DNA of 64,000 nt from positions 32,057,716 through 32,121,715 of the forward strand of contig OX465587.1 in the NCBI GenBank assembly GCA_950022655.1. The letters are read 5' to 3'. The stretch is from Alentia gelatinosa. Taxonomy: Eukaryota > Annelida > Polychaeta > Phyllodocida > Polynoidae. Positions 54,167 through 64,000 of the stretch are shown here, one piece after another. The translations under genes and the position numbers were made by a program. The first letter of the stretch is position 1, and the number at the start of each line of letters is the position of its first letter. Below the pieces are notes generated by a model, which saw only the letters and a list, made by a program, of their open reading frames with translations, made no database searches and was not told where the DNA came from.

Positions 54167-55646
54167 CACTGCGCGAAAACACCATTTTTATATATGTATA
54201 CGCCTGGTGTATGAAGGTAATCTTTTGTGTATACAAGATTGTCCCATTTCCCGTTTGTATACACCTCATCTGTAGGCAGGCTTACGGTGAATTCGGTCAC
54301 ATGCGAACTCAGAATACAGAATAAATACCTTATAGATATAAGAACACCGCCTTACCCCTTCCTAACCCCTGCCTAACCCCTGCAGTGGATATAAGCCTTT
54401 AAGAAGTTGACACTTTAGACATGGAGGGCCACACTACCGTCGGTGCAGGTGGGGGATAGGCGGAAATCCCTGGCCCCGTCTTCCCCTCCACCATCTCTCC
54501 CTTCACTCCCTGAAGCCCTGTTCCCTGGCTGCCTGGCTGCCCGGCCCCTGCCTAACCCCTGCCTGAGATCACAGACAATGTAGGCGGGAGCCAATACAAA
54601 GGGGCGGGAGGCGGCGGGAGCAAACCTTTTTGATTTTCTACCAGTACACATATACCCCCGGCGTATATATATTGTGGAGAGGTTATTTCCTCTTGTATAT
54701 GCCAGGTATGAAATACAGCTGTGGTGGTCGCTGCCTGACTAGCAGGTTGGAAGACCCCTTTCTGGAACACTTCCGGCGGGATCCCACCCTACGAACAATT
54801 ACATAGGTTTGTTCGGTTTTCGGTAGGTTTGCACTACCTTAGTAACACAAAAATCACACGTTTAATAAACCGGAATGTTTATTAACAAGTTATTTCCCAG
54901 AAAGATCTGGAAGATCTTTCCCACAAGTACAGTACCCCAGCAGGGTGTGCCGGGTAACGCTGGGGAGGCTAATCTTAAAGGCTTGCTTAACCACCAGGAA
55001 GGTTACGAGAACCCGCCTGCAAATATGAGGGTCCAAGAGTCCGCTCTCAGGGAGAGATGCGCAAAGACACCCTGTCGACCTACTGTGAACGCTGAGTATA
55101 TATACCCAGCGTTGCGTAATCCCAGTCTCCGCCGCGCCACTCTCGTGTGCGGAGTTGCCCGGAACCACTACACAGTAAGGATTGACTCTCCACGGCATCT
55201 TCAGAAGAATGTCCGAGCACTGCTGGACTCCCGCCCCAATACACAGTCAAGATGTGTCCATATACAAGAGGAAACAGTTTTGTATACACGTCATACGCTG
55301 GCATGAAATACGGGCATATATATGAAAACAAGTGAATTGACAGCCGATACATGCACTTCCACAATGGCGTTTATAGGAATAAACTGGTTAGTTTTGTGCA
55401 GAGACATATACACCAAACGTATATAACATGTATACGACCAGCGTATATATATCAAGCACAGGATATTTCTTCTCATATACACTTGCTGGCAAAAAAAGCC
55501 ATTACGCTTCTGTATACATGGTTTAACAGTATTCCATATGCCACATACGCTGGTGCACAATATGGACGTATTTATATAAAACAAGTCAATTAACAAGGGA
55601 TACACGCATGTGTATATATGAAATAAGTGGGGGTTTTCGCGCAGTA
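54167..55646. mobile_element. CACTA-like element carrying an LTR relic
   Basis: The ends are CACTGCGCGAAAAC and the inverted GTTTTCGCGCAGT (last base altered to A). TATATACGCC dyads occur near both ends. The right arm matches the left arm of 15572-16340. A C/G-rich core is at 54430-54620 and an LTR relic at 54785-55250. Flanking triplets are ATG and ATA, compatible with a decayed 3-bp duplication. Confidence 0.75.
54785..55250 (-). repeat. LTR relic on the minus strand
   Basis: On the minus strand it has TATATATACTCAGCGTTCAC, CTCCCTGAGAGCGGACTCTT, TTAGCCTCCCCAGCG, GTACTGTACTTGTGGG, AATAAACATTCCGG and then ACCTATGTAATTGTTCGTAG, matching the order in 45215-45540. The TATA-like and AATAAA signals fit an LTR. 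It is likely a solo LTR inside the CACTA-like element. The plus-strand 143-codon frame (54875-55306) is a shadow. Confidence 0.6.
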
Positions 55647-55829
55647 ATAGTATGACACCATACCTTCCTACAATGATGCACTATGATTTACTCTGGTAAT
55701 AGACCTCCCTATGCAATAAGATGCAAAAGGTGCCAATAGTGTAGTGCATCAAGAGGTAAATATCATAGTGCATCACATGTGCATAGGCATGTGTGGTAAC
55801 TTTAAACTAGGAGCTAATGTTATTTCCAT

Positions 55830-57120
55830 TTACAATGGAAGAGAGCTGTATACCTAAATTAGTTCAGGAAATAAAATTAAGAGAATATCACAAGAAATTA
55901 TGTATTTGAGTCATCTGTTTTTGATTGACGATCAAGTATCAAGAATGTTTCAATAAATCTAGAAAATTAATTTGATAGTTGCTCTCAAGTGTCATGAACA
56001 GGATTACTTAATGAAACTAATTTCTGAAATTAAAATCAGTTTATGCATCCTAATGCATTACAAATATCCTTGAATCAAGTCCTATATGGGTGTGAGTATA
56101 ACAGGTTCAATAACCTGGCTAGTGGATGGAGGTAAGGATTGTGTGAGTGAGAGTGGGGGAGAGGTGCTATTATCCTACCCCTAATAAAAACGGTCCATAG
56201 GCATAACATAGGCAAATTTTATGCGGCATGCCATGACATGAAGTGCGATTTATGCCTCTAGGGGCCTAAAAAAATCGACCAATCAGCGACCAGATTGTGA
56301 GCTGCTCTGAAAAAGTTCCAGTTGGACTAAAAAGTTCTGGTTGGACTTCGGTTGGTCGTTCAATCGATATTTATATTTTAGTAATCCAAAAGGGTAGAGA
56401 CGGGGTAGGATAAATGCGAAACCGAACTCGAGTTAGAATTGTCAGTGTCTATGCCACTCTGGTCAGGTCTGTTCCTCACCACGCTCAGCTAACGCTTCGC
56501 GTAGTAATACACAACGTTCCCGTCGTGGCATAAAAACTGACAAGTCTAACTCTCGTTCAGTTTCTACTAAATATGGACTGACTGGGTTGAGATAAAGTCA
56601 TATGCCTACCCTTCCATCAACCTCATACCTCCTTACTGGGTCTATGTTTCTTTGAGGAGCATAGTGAATGGTCTGTCTCACCAGATCTGGAAGTTCCTAT
56701 GCTATACAGTTAGGTCTGTCCCAACAGATTCGAAATGTACATGCATTGTAAAGTGGTAGGAGACCAGTGAGCCACAACAAACAGGCTCTTGAGTGTAGCT
56801 AGTTGGTCAGCTAAGTAGATGGAATGGTTGTGGGAGGGGAGGGGGTGAGGGCTATTCTGGCATGACTTCAGGTCCAGTGTGTTATACTTTAATCTTCATC
56901 TGTCCCTGTTTGTTAGTAAATATGTATATTTCTCTTTGTTTATGTCTGTTTTCTGTCTCCAGTGGTCTGCCTCTCTGTCTCTCTCCCTGGCACTATCCCT
57001 GTCTGTATACTGTATATATAACTCCCATCTGCATCATTATCTGTCTCCTTGCTGTCTTCATGAAAATCAATGAGCAAGGGTTTCAGCAAGTCTATGGTCA
57101 CAGGTGCAAGGCTTGATTGC
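55830..57120 (+). repeat. Inverted copy of 29150-30220
   Basis: It matches the reverse complement of 29150-30220 throughout, interrupted by the hairpin-tailed element at 56173-56571. The Leu/Ser/Cys-rich frame at 56862-57116 corresponds to the minus-strand frame at 29378-29563 and comes from the (GACAGA)n-type tract. Confidence 0.85.
56173..56571 (+). mobile_element. Hairpin-tailed element, subfamily I, copy g
   Basis: The head (56173-56410) opens TCCTACCCCTAATAAAAA with CCATAGGCATAACATAG and closes GGGGTAGGA before TA. The tail (56413-56571) has arms GAAACCGAACTCGAGTTAG and CTAACTCTCGTTCAGTTTC and ends TTTCTACTAAA. It is flanked by TA at 56171 and 56572. The related uninserted site near 29930 (minus strand) reads GTGCTAGTATGGAGTGAC; here the flanks read GTGCTATTA and TATGGACTGAC, so one TA was duplicated. 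Confidence 0.9.
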
Positions 57121-58350
57121 AGGGCTGAGGGGAGTAAAACTGGGGGCTGTCTCAAAGGTCGGGAGGGTACTAAACGATAGTACTCACTGCCAAAGCGAGA
57201 GCTAATATTGGCACTTTGAGGCGTCGCTATCGAGGTGGAGGTGCCGCTCACTATTGGGTATTGGTAGCGGTTTTGCTGCCGCTTTGATTTAAAATGTGAC
57301 GTGCCACGTGCCCTTACTCAACTTTTGAAACAGCTCCCTGGTTTGTCAGGTCTGTACAAAGTGGGTCTGAATACAGTGTATTTAGATGTGTCCCATCAGA
57401 TCTGACTCTCTGAATATAATGTATTTAGATGTGTCCCATCAGATTTGAAATGTAAATACCACATTTAGACAATATTATCATCCAATAGTTTCCTTTTCTA
57501 GTAGCAGATTACAGTAGCCATAACTAGGTGTTTATCATTCCATGAAAGGATTGACATAGTGAATCCTTTTTTCTTCAAAAAGACTAGAAATAAAAGTGTC
57601 TATTTTTAGGAACCAAGTCAGTAGTGGGGCAGGGGGATGATAAGGCTTGATACTGGACCCTGCTCATTTAAACAGGCCTTTATAGTTGGGACATTGTTAG
57701 TGAAGTGTTGGATTCTCTGCAGTAAGCTGGGAGCCTGTTTGTGCATTCTAACCTCTAGATGAGGTATATGAGCACGTTTTCCAACGTTCAAAAAAGGATG
57801 ATCATGGTCTCAACGCACCTCATGGTACAAACAATTCAGTGCAGAAACTTGGCTCCCCTGGGTTTAAGCGTTCCTCCCAGTGGTACACTAGTTATTTGCT
57901 TCCTAGCTGTCTTTCATGAGGAAACTCAGAATAAAGTTAGTTTAGCTTTTCTTCTGGACCACTGGTGCCATATAAAACCTGGAAAATGTGCCCTCGCAAG
58001 TCCAGCTAGCACAGGTCATTATCTGTGAAATAAACAAGTCCTTTTGTTCTGTTTGTTGCTGAAGTAGCAGTGTGTCCACTTTTACCGAATACTGTTTCAA
58101 CAGAGACCCTTCGCTATGTTTTTTTGTTTTTGTCTAAGGTTTTATTTATACTGGAGTTACGTTTGGATCAGTATAGGTCCATCTTCCAACGGCAAAGTTC
58201 TCTATTTTGAACTTCTGAAATATGAGTACCAGCAGGTTTACATGTGGGTCATTTGATTTTAGCTTTTATTTGTAGAGTATGTTACAATACACATGTCTGG
58301 ATGCCACACTACGTCTATAGATTTGTTGTAGTGGGAGAAAACAAGTTCAG
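57121..58350. other. No recognised gene
   Basis: A doubled block with ATTTAGATGTGTCCCATCAG occurs at 57380 and 57430, and related CCCATCAGATTTGAAATGTA is also at 56715-56740. The frame 57759-58028 has no recognisable motif. Nothing else is assigned. Confidence 0.45.
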
Positions 58351-58356
58351 TAGAAG

Positions 58357-58925
58357 ATACATTACCCCTTACCCTGAACACAAGAGAAGGAGACAGGAAT
58401 GGGCTAAATAAAATCTATTTTAATTTTATGATGTCCATTATACGTGTGATATTAATACATGGTAATAATATCAGAGGATAAGAAAATACATATTGATAAA
58501 AATATGTATGATATGGTATGGTATACATATTTGGAAATATGATACAATGATATACATATGTAGATATGATATAAGGTATATATGAATAAAATACATATAG
58601 TAGTTGACAGGTGTTGTCAATTATGTACAGTATGAGTAGTAATACGTATATGTATTTGTATAAAGTGTATAAAATAACCCCTACGAGAGTAGGAAAGAGG
58701 GAAGAAGGAGTGGGTGGGTGGGAGAAAATTGAAACACGTGTGAACGTGGTGAAGAGCTGGTGAAGAGTGGAGGATGAGTCAGTAGCGGTGCTCCACGTGA
58801 CCGCATGATTCACGTGCCCTACACGAGGGGGCGCGCAGGGAGCGCTAAGAGAGGGGGGGGGGGGGGGGGGAGTGCACCAGGGGGGGCAATGACCGCCCCT
58901 GACCCAAAGGCCATGGGCTACCCAT
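58357..58925 (-). mobile_element. Solo derivative of the 10.4-13.7 kb DIRS-like element
   Basis: Plus-strand 58357-58720 matches 10385-10690 (CATTACC start, GAGTGGGCTAATAAAATTT-like, GGTGGGTGGGAGAAAA) and 58720-58925 matches 13545-13745 (GAGCGCTAAG, CACCAGG, GGCAATGACCGCCCCTGAC, AAAGGCCATGGG). The two outer parts of the long element are thus joined, with no coding sequence. A run of about 20 G lies at 58851-58870. A single recombination between the 55-base direct repeats of the long element would give this product. Confidence 0.75.
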
Positions 58926-59017
58926 TATCTTGGTTTTTCTTTCTGTTCAAATACCAGTTTACTTGAACTGGCACCAAGCACCGTGTCGGGCATCGCCTAA
59001 CACACTACCTTAAAGGC

Positions 59018-59245
59018 CCATTTCCATCGGCCCATTTCCTGTCACCGATCTAGAGTCTACGATATTAATTGGTTTTGTGGGGGTGTGGGGGGCATAAGGT
59101 CCTGAGTTTTTTTGGTTTTTTTGTGTGTTTCTTTTGTCTTCTTTTTTTTTTTTGGGGGGGGGGGGGACTAGTTATTAAGGCTACCATTCTTAGAATATAA
59201 GGTTTGTAGTTATTAAGGCTACCATTCTTAGAATATAAGGTCTGT
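59018..59245. repeat. MITE fragment, T/G runs and a 44-bp tandem duplication
   Basis: AAGGCCCATTTCCATCGGCC is a truncated end of the GTTTCCATTGGCC family. A T-run and G-run follow (59140-59166). TAGTTATTAAGGCTACCATT occurs at 59169 and again at 59211-59230 as a tandem duplication of about 44 bases. Confidence 0.7.
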
Positions 59246-61465
59246 TGGGCACCTGATAGGCAACCTCTGTAATTTGTGACAGCGAGATGTCAAGCTCCCT
59301 CCTAAACAGAGTATACAGTTACGGTGCCCTCGTGCCCTCGTGTTGCCGATGAAGGTTGCCGGTGAGGTTAGAGTTATGTGGGTCAGAGTGTTAGAGTGAT
59401 TGATGCCCACGTACGCTGGAAATGTTTTCTGGAGGTTAAAATAGAAGTGATATATGCTATGCGTTAATTTTGATCAGGTAGTTTTATGTACATAGACTTG
59501 GCATATACTGCGTACAACTTCGCATAAAAGACTGCCTTGACAGTGAAACTGTTGAGTCAAAGGCAAGGCCTTAACATGTTGTTTGTAGTGTTAAGATAAT
59601 TGAATGCAACTTATGACTGAGATGTTGTTTTCTGACATAATGAAAGTTATGGCCAGTGTTCGAGTGCAAACTGTGTTTTAATACATACGAGGTTAATGCA
59701 AATTTTTCATATAAGCTGGGTGATGGTTTGTATAACCCACGAAGCATGGTAGCACTGGGATTATAAATTTAGGATCTGCTTGGGAGCCCGCGAAAACACC
59801 TCCTATATGAGTGGCTGCTTATAGTAAATTGCAATTGTAAAGTATGTGAGGGATAATGAGAAACGAATGTTCAATAGATTGGTTCGATTTCTTGTGTTAC
59901 GAGGTGTTTCTACATATCATAGTGTCAATTCTAATATGTGTGTAATACAGGTGTAACAGGTACAGTGATGGTTGTATGTACTCATAAGATTAAGGTGTTA
60001 CCCACGAGTGGGAGTGGTATCGCGGGGTTGTGTTTAATATATGTGTAACAGGTCCAGTGATGGCTGTATCAACTCCGATAAACTTTTTGATTTTGCATAT
60101 TTTCTTCCCATATTTGATATGGGTAAAGCTCTTTATGCGGTGTATAGAGTTTAACTGAAAATATTCCAAAAAAGGAAGTTTTGTGTTGTCATAGCAACCA
60201 AATGTGTGTTCTGAGAAAGGTCATGAAATTGGAAATGGTATACTTTGAAAAATTTCAAAAATGAAAGTAAAAGAAACGTTTACTAAGCACAATGAGTACT
60301 GATTTAAAGAGATGATATCCCTGTTAGCATACATATAATTTTTCAAAAGTCTAAAACCTGTTGTTTATCCTCCCAGATATTCACGAAAAGTACTCATGAA
60401 AATGTGACCAAAAGTTGCCCAAGATCATGAAATTTCAATATGGGCAAAACATGGCTTGGCGAACCCCCCCCCCCTCCCAATCTACATGGTCACTGAATGC
60501 TTAAAAGTTAATAACGGTATGATTAAATGGTTTTTCGCTCTTTTTAATTTAGGAAAATACCATTATCTGTCAATGAACATTAAAAAAAAAAATTACTCCT
60601 ATTGTGATGGTCATCATTTTGTTGATTGTAAACAAATAAGAATAAGAACACTGGAATGTACACAGACTAAATAAGGAATAACATAGAATGGGTGGCAACT
60701 TCCAAATTAGTGGAACACAGTCAGGATGATTAGATAAGGATGAGTATTAGAATGGAGAGCAACCACAGGCACCATGCATGATTATATGTCTATGTAATGG
60801 AAATAAACTAGCATAACTATGTTGAAGTATACAACATGCAAGTGATAAAGAGACCTTCAAGAAGCTAATCACCTCCTATCTATAGATTTTACTGGATAAC
60901 GAGATTGGACTATATAATTACTGAACTCAGCATACTCATCTAATCTTTAAATTTTCATCATTGACCTACAAAACCCGCTAGGGGTAGTTATTAATATTTT
61001 TTATTTCGATGTACTATTTGTCCACCACAAACTGTGTAAATTGCACTGTAGATGTGTCTGAAAAACTCGGCAATTGATGAAAGACCCTTATTCTAAATTT
61101 TGTAAAATGTAACATAAGGATAAATAAAAAACATTTGCTAAAAAAAATGTATTACTGTTTTGAGAAGTAATGTGCTACATCCCCATCACAGGAATCAGCA
61201 CCTTCTGCTTTTGCTACAACTGAGTTTAATAGATACAATTATTTTCTAAAAAAATATAGAGCGGTGCAGTTTGTGATAACAAAATAAAAATAATGATTAG
61301 GCAGTCCCTTTTCAAAATAAGGATCTCTTATTTTTCTTTTATGTTTGTAATAATTCTTTCCATAGCCTAGGAAATTCCTGGGAAAATCAATGGATATATA
61401 GAGCTTTTTGTGATAAATGTTATTGATTTCATGTAACTACTAAACATATTTGATAGGCAGGCATA
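59246..61465. other. No recognised gene
   Basis: 2.2 kb of AT-rich sequence. The frames at 59228-59410 (minus) and 60456-60674 (plus) have no recognisable motif, and the second begins at a C-run (60466-60476). No repeat family of this window is present. Confidence 0.5.
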
Positions 61466-61467
61466 AT

Positions 61468-61710
61468 ATCAAGAGACGTCACGAGTTTGAGTCTGAGTTT
61501 ATTTATGCCACGCATTTTGTTGGCTCCATAATTTCAAATGCGTGGCATAAATAAACTCAATCTCAAACGAGTGGCGTCTAGATTTTATCCTGCCCTATTT
61601 CCATATTTTTTCAGTATCAGAAAGTAGTGGCACAAACAACACTTTATGTCACTACCTGTGACATAAACAAATCCCATGTTAAGCCTATGGCGTTTTTATT
61701 AGGGGTAGGA
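61468..61710 (-). mobile_element. Hairpin-tailed element, subfamily III, copy h
   Basis: On the minus strand the head (61710-61588) opens TCCTACCCCTAATAAAAACG with CCATAGGCTTAACATGGG and closes GGGCAGGA before TA. The tail (61585 to about 61468) pairs GAGTTTATTTATGCCACGCA with its complement, and AGACGCCACTCGTTTGAG with CTCAAACTCGTGACGTCT. TTATGCCAC motifs are in the tail and, as TTTGTGCCAC, in the head. TA at 61711 flanks the head side. Confidence 0.85.
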
Positions 61711-61712
61711 TA

Positions 61713-62262
61713 AACATATATATTTATCCACAGATCTCTGCCTGTTCTACTAGATCTTATATTATCCAAGTGCTAAGCTACTTCACATATCAAAGCTATA
61801 ACAAAAATAAGCAAAGATTGATGGGGCGATTAAGCAATTAGACGATGAGATGGTTAGATGATTACATAATTATACATGATGATTACAAATAATCATAACA
61901 TCTGTAGCGATCGCTTGGTTGAGTCTACTCTGACCTTTTATTATTGTATAGATTGTACCAGCAGCTAGATGTGTGCCCCTGTGGGTGTGTCAACTCAAAG
62001 ATCGGTTTGTCTTTAGAATAAGCCGGGTGATCTGGTAACCCTTAATCACAGAATAACAGAAAAGAAAAACTTCAATAAAACAAGGTTTTATTTACTGTTC
62101 CCATAAAACAATGATTCTAGCATTAGAGAACAAAAGCTCAATTCTGGATCTACATCCCCTAGCACCATGTCCCTGGTAGTCCCACAGGGGAGTTGGACCT
62201 TCCTCATGGAGAGAACACAGCAAGTAGCCTATCTACCTGTTGTGGACCCAGCTGTTAATACT
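61713..62262. other. No recognised feature
   Basis: The spacer between two hairpin-tailed elements of the same subfamily and orientation. Nothing is assigned. Confidence 0.45.
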
Positions 62263-62263
62263 A

Positions 62264-62541
62264 TAAAGAGACATCACGAGTTTTAGTCTGAGTTTATTTA
62301 TGCCACACATTTTGTTGGCTCCATAATTTTACGAGTCGAAAACGAGTGACATTATGGAGCCAACAAAATGAGTGACATAAGTAAACTCAAACTCAAACAA
62401 GTGGCGTCTAGATTCTATCCTACCCCGTTTCTACATTTTTTCAGTATCAGAAAGTAGTGGCATAAACAACACTTTATGTCGCACCCAGTGACATAAACAA
62501 ATCCCATGTTAAGCCTATGGCGTTTTTTATTAGGGGTAGGA
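62264..62541 (-). mobile_element. Hairpin-tailed element, subfamily III, copy i
   Basis: Same plan and nearly the same sequence as 61468-61710: head 62541-62418 with TCCTACCCCTAATAAAA, tail to about 62264 with a longer loop (an extra GAGTGACATTATGGAGCC segment). TA at 62542 flanks the head side. The two copies are about 0.8 kb apart in the same orientation. Confidence 0.85.
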
Positions 62542-62543
62542 TA

Positions 62544-63403
62544 AAATGAGATGTGCAGACAGGATCAGGGATCACCACACAACAGGGACTGGCATGTTAC
62601 ATCTGCTAGTGTTGAACAAACAAACCACCACTTATGACCTGCAATCCCTACATATCCACCATTTAAATAACAACATAATAAACTAATCCACATTTGGACA
62701 CACCTAGATAAAGAGAGATTGTTTAGTGATTAAAATGTTATCATGTTACTACCATCGTTACACACAAAGTTAATTACAAGAGAGAGATTATGTTGTCACA
62801 ATTAGTGAATTAAAACTTTCAAGATCCATGTCCAAGATCATACAGAGAGTGTCATTAGGTGCAGCACATTAAATCCATGCCCTGTTTCCTCACATAGTAA
62901 CATCACCATGGTTGGGACAGGGTGTTATTCAGCTAATGTGCGATAATTTTAAAACTCATGGTTGAAGAGGTACATGGATGCCCTGCAAGTTCCAAATGTA
63001 TCAGGGTAAGACAGTACAATATAATTATTACTTATGCAAGATAACTACCTTTTTTTTTTAGATTTTAATTTTGTTGGTGTTTGATTGGGGAGGCTAGGGT
63101 TAGTATGAGAGTCTTACACCTGAAATATGCGAGTATCATTAATGTCCACAAATGGAAAAAGAATACAACTCTTCACTTGCCAAAGGTAAAAGTATTTCTC
63201 AAACCTTGGTTGTAGTTACAAGTTATGATTTGTTGAAGTTAAAGTTACTAATTAGAGTTAAGATTATTGCACTATCTGCTCGATGTATTTGTGAGGCTGA
63301 GGTAAGATGATTTTAGTAGTTGACTTGAAGTTTGGACAGGGCTCTTATATAGTGGGCCTGGACTCAACATACCTAGAAATGGTGTTTTAAAGTCAAATCT
63401 ATT
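62544..63403. other. No recognised gene
   Basis: AT-rich sequence; a T-run at 63051-63059. No gene, fold-back or shared repeat was found. Confidence 0.5.
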
Positions 63404-63794
63404 AAAAAAAAAGGGTAAAAAGACACCATAATGCGGCGTTTATTATGTGTAAATAATCAATTTATACTCAATCAGGTTTTATAAAGGTTTTATAAAATAA
63501 ATTGGTAATATAAGATTGCAATTTTCATATAATACAGACTTGGATGGTTAATGGCAAATGAAATATGCTACCAGTAGTGTCCCCAAGTTGCAAAGATCGG
63601 AACCTTTGAATGGTGGTGTATATAAAACGGAATCAGGCGTATATATGACGTATATAAGACCGCACCATGGACATGTATATACGCCACTAGATAAGGCGTC
63701 TACGAGACGGATAACAGGTCGAACTTCTAGACGCAAAATCCTACTGTTAGACGCGTTTCAGATACATATGTAAAGCGGTACTTTTCGTGCAGTG
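63404..63794 (-). mobile_element. CACTA-like element, one end
   Basis: It ends TTTTCGTGCAGTG at 63794, and its last 250 bases are the reverse complement of 45646-45820 (GACGCAAAATCCTACTGTTA, GGCGTCTACGAGACGGATAA, CATGGACATGTATATACGCC). Further in, AGTTGCAAAGATCGGAAC matches 46330-46360. It starts at an A-run; the other end is absent, so it is truncated. Confidence 0.75.
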
Positions 63795-64000
63795 TATGTG
63801 TTTCCCATCTTGGTAAGATTCCTTACCTAGAGCTATTCTTAAACCTCTAAAAATACTTTTATCCAGTTTTCCCATAACTTTCTGAGTTGCTCCTTCCAAT
63901 AGAAATGAACAATGGTCCACTAAAGGTAATAAACATGTTCTCAAAATATTTAAAGCAGATTCCTTTTTTAAGAACTTCCTTAAACGTATAAAGATGCTGC

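Noticed and set aside
4163..62541. Helitron assignment for the hairpin-tailed family from TC start, 3' hairpin and CTAA near the end in some copies
   Set aside because: The two empty-site comparisons fit a TA duplication better than insertion between A and T without duplication, and CTRR is absent in several copies. Not fully excluded for a related mechanism.

Overview
This window looks like a stretch of an animal (metazoan) nuclear genome, most likely an AT-rich marine invertebrate such as a cephalochordate, another invertebrate deuterostome, or a lophotrochozoan. The reasons are the absence of compact gene packing, the absence of any long cellular reading frame, many homopolymer G/C and microsatellite tracts, and a mix of non-LTR, LTR and tyrosine-recombinase (DIRS/Ngaro) retroelements with many short inverted-repeat DNA elements. 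The species cannot be fixed from the sequence alone. I found no host gene that I can name; nearly everything that can be recognised is a transposable element or a relic of one.

Layout. 0-10 kb: an inverted-repeat pair enclosing about 3.7 kb, an element with a minisatellite core (1757-2377), four copies of a two-module 'head plus hairpin tail' element, and two blocks of nested short inverted-repeat elements (6.5-7.6 kb, 8.2-9.1 kb). 10.4-13.7 kb: a decayed DIRS-like retroelement on the minus strand. 15.6-17.7 kb: CACTA-like and other short DNA elements. 18.2-19.7 kb: a 5'-truncated non-LTR retrotransposon. 21.3-22.4 kb: a tandem array of about 71-bp units. 25-31 kb: local duplications, fold-back elements and MITEs. 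32.3-36.7 kb: a cluster of elements sharing CCCGGCG-type ends and a C-rich block. 36.9-39.8 kb: a direct duplication and an RT fragment. 40.7-43.4 kb: a well-preserved Ngaro-type element with diagnostic split direct repeats, an intact tyrosine recombinase frame and a broken, 5'-deleted reverse transcriptase. 44-51 kb: a non-LTR relic, an LTR relic, a CACTA-like insertion and a 1.6-kb duplication. 53-57 kb: a CACTA-like element carrying an LTR relic, and an inverted copy of the 29-30 kb segment. 58.4-58.9 kb: a short recombined derivative of the 10.4-13.7 kb retroelement. 61-64 kb: two more hairpin-tailed elements and a CACTA-like end.

The most interesting signal is the hairpin-tailed family: nine copies in four sequence subfamilies, all with the same plan (a head bounded by a short inverted repeat, then a long hairpin tail). 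Two copies sit inside segments that also exist uninserted elsewhere in the window, and both comparisons support a TA target duplication. The pieces do not form a pathway; they are layers of insertions, and the nesting and the paired empty sites allow relative ages to be read.
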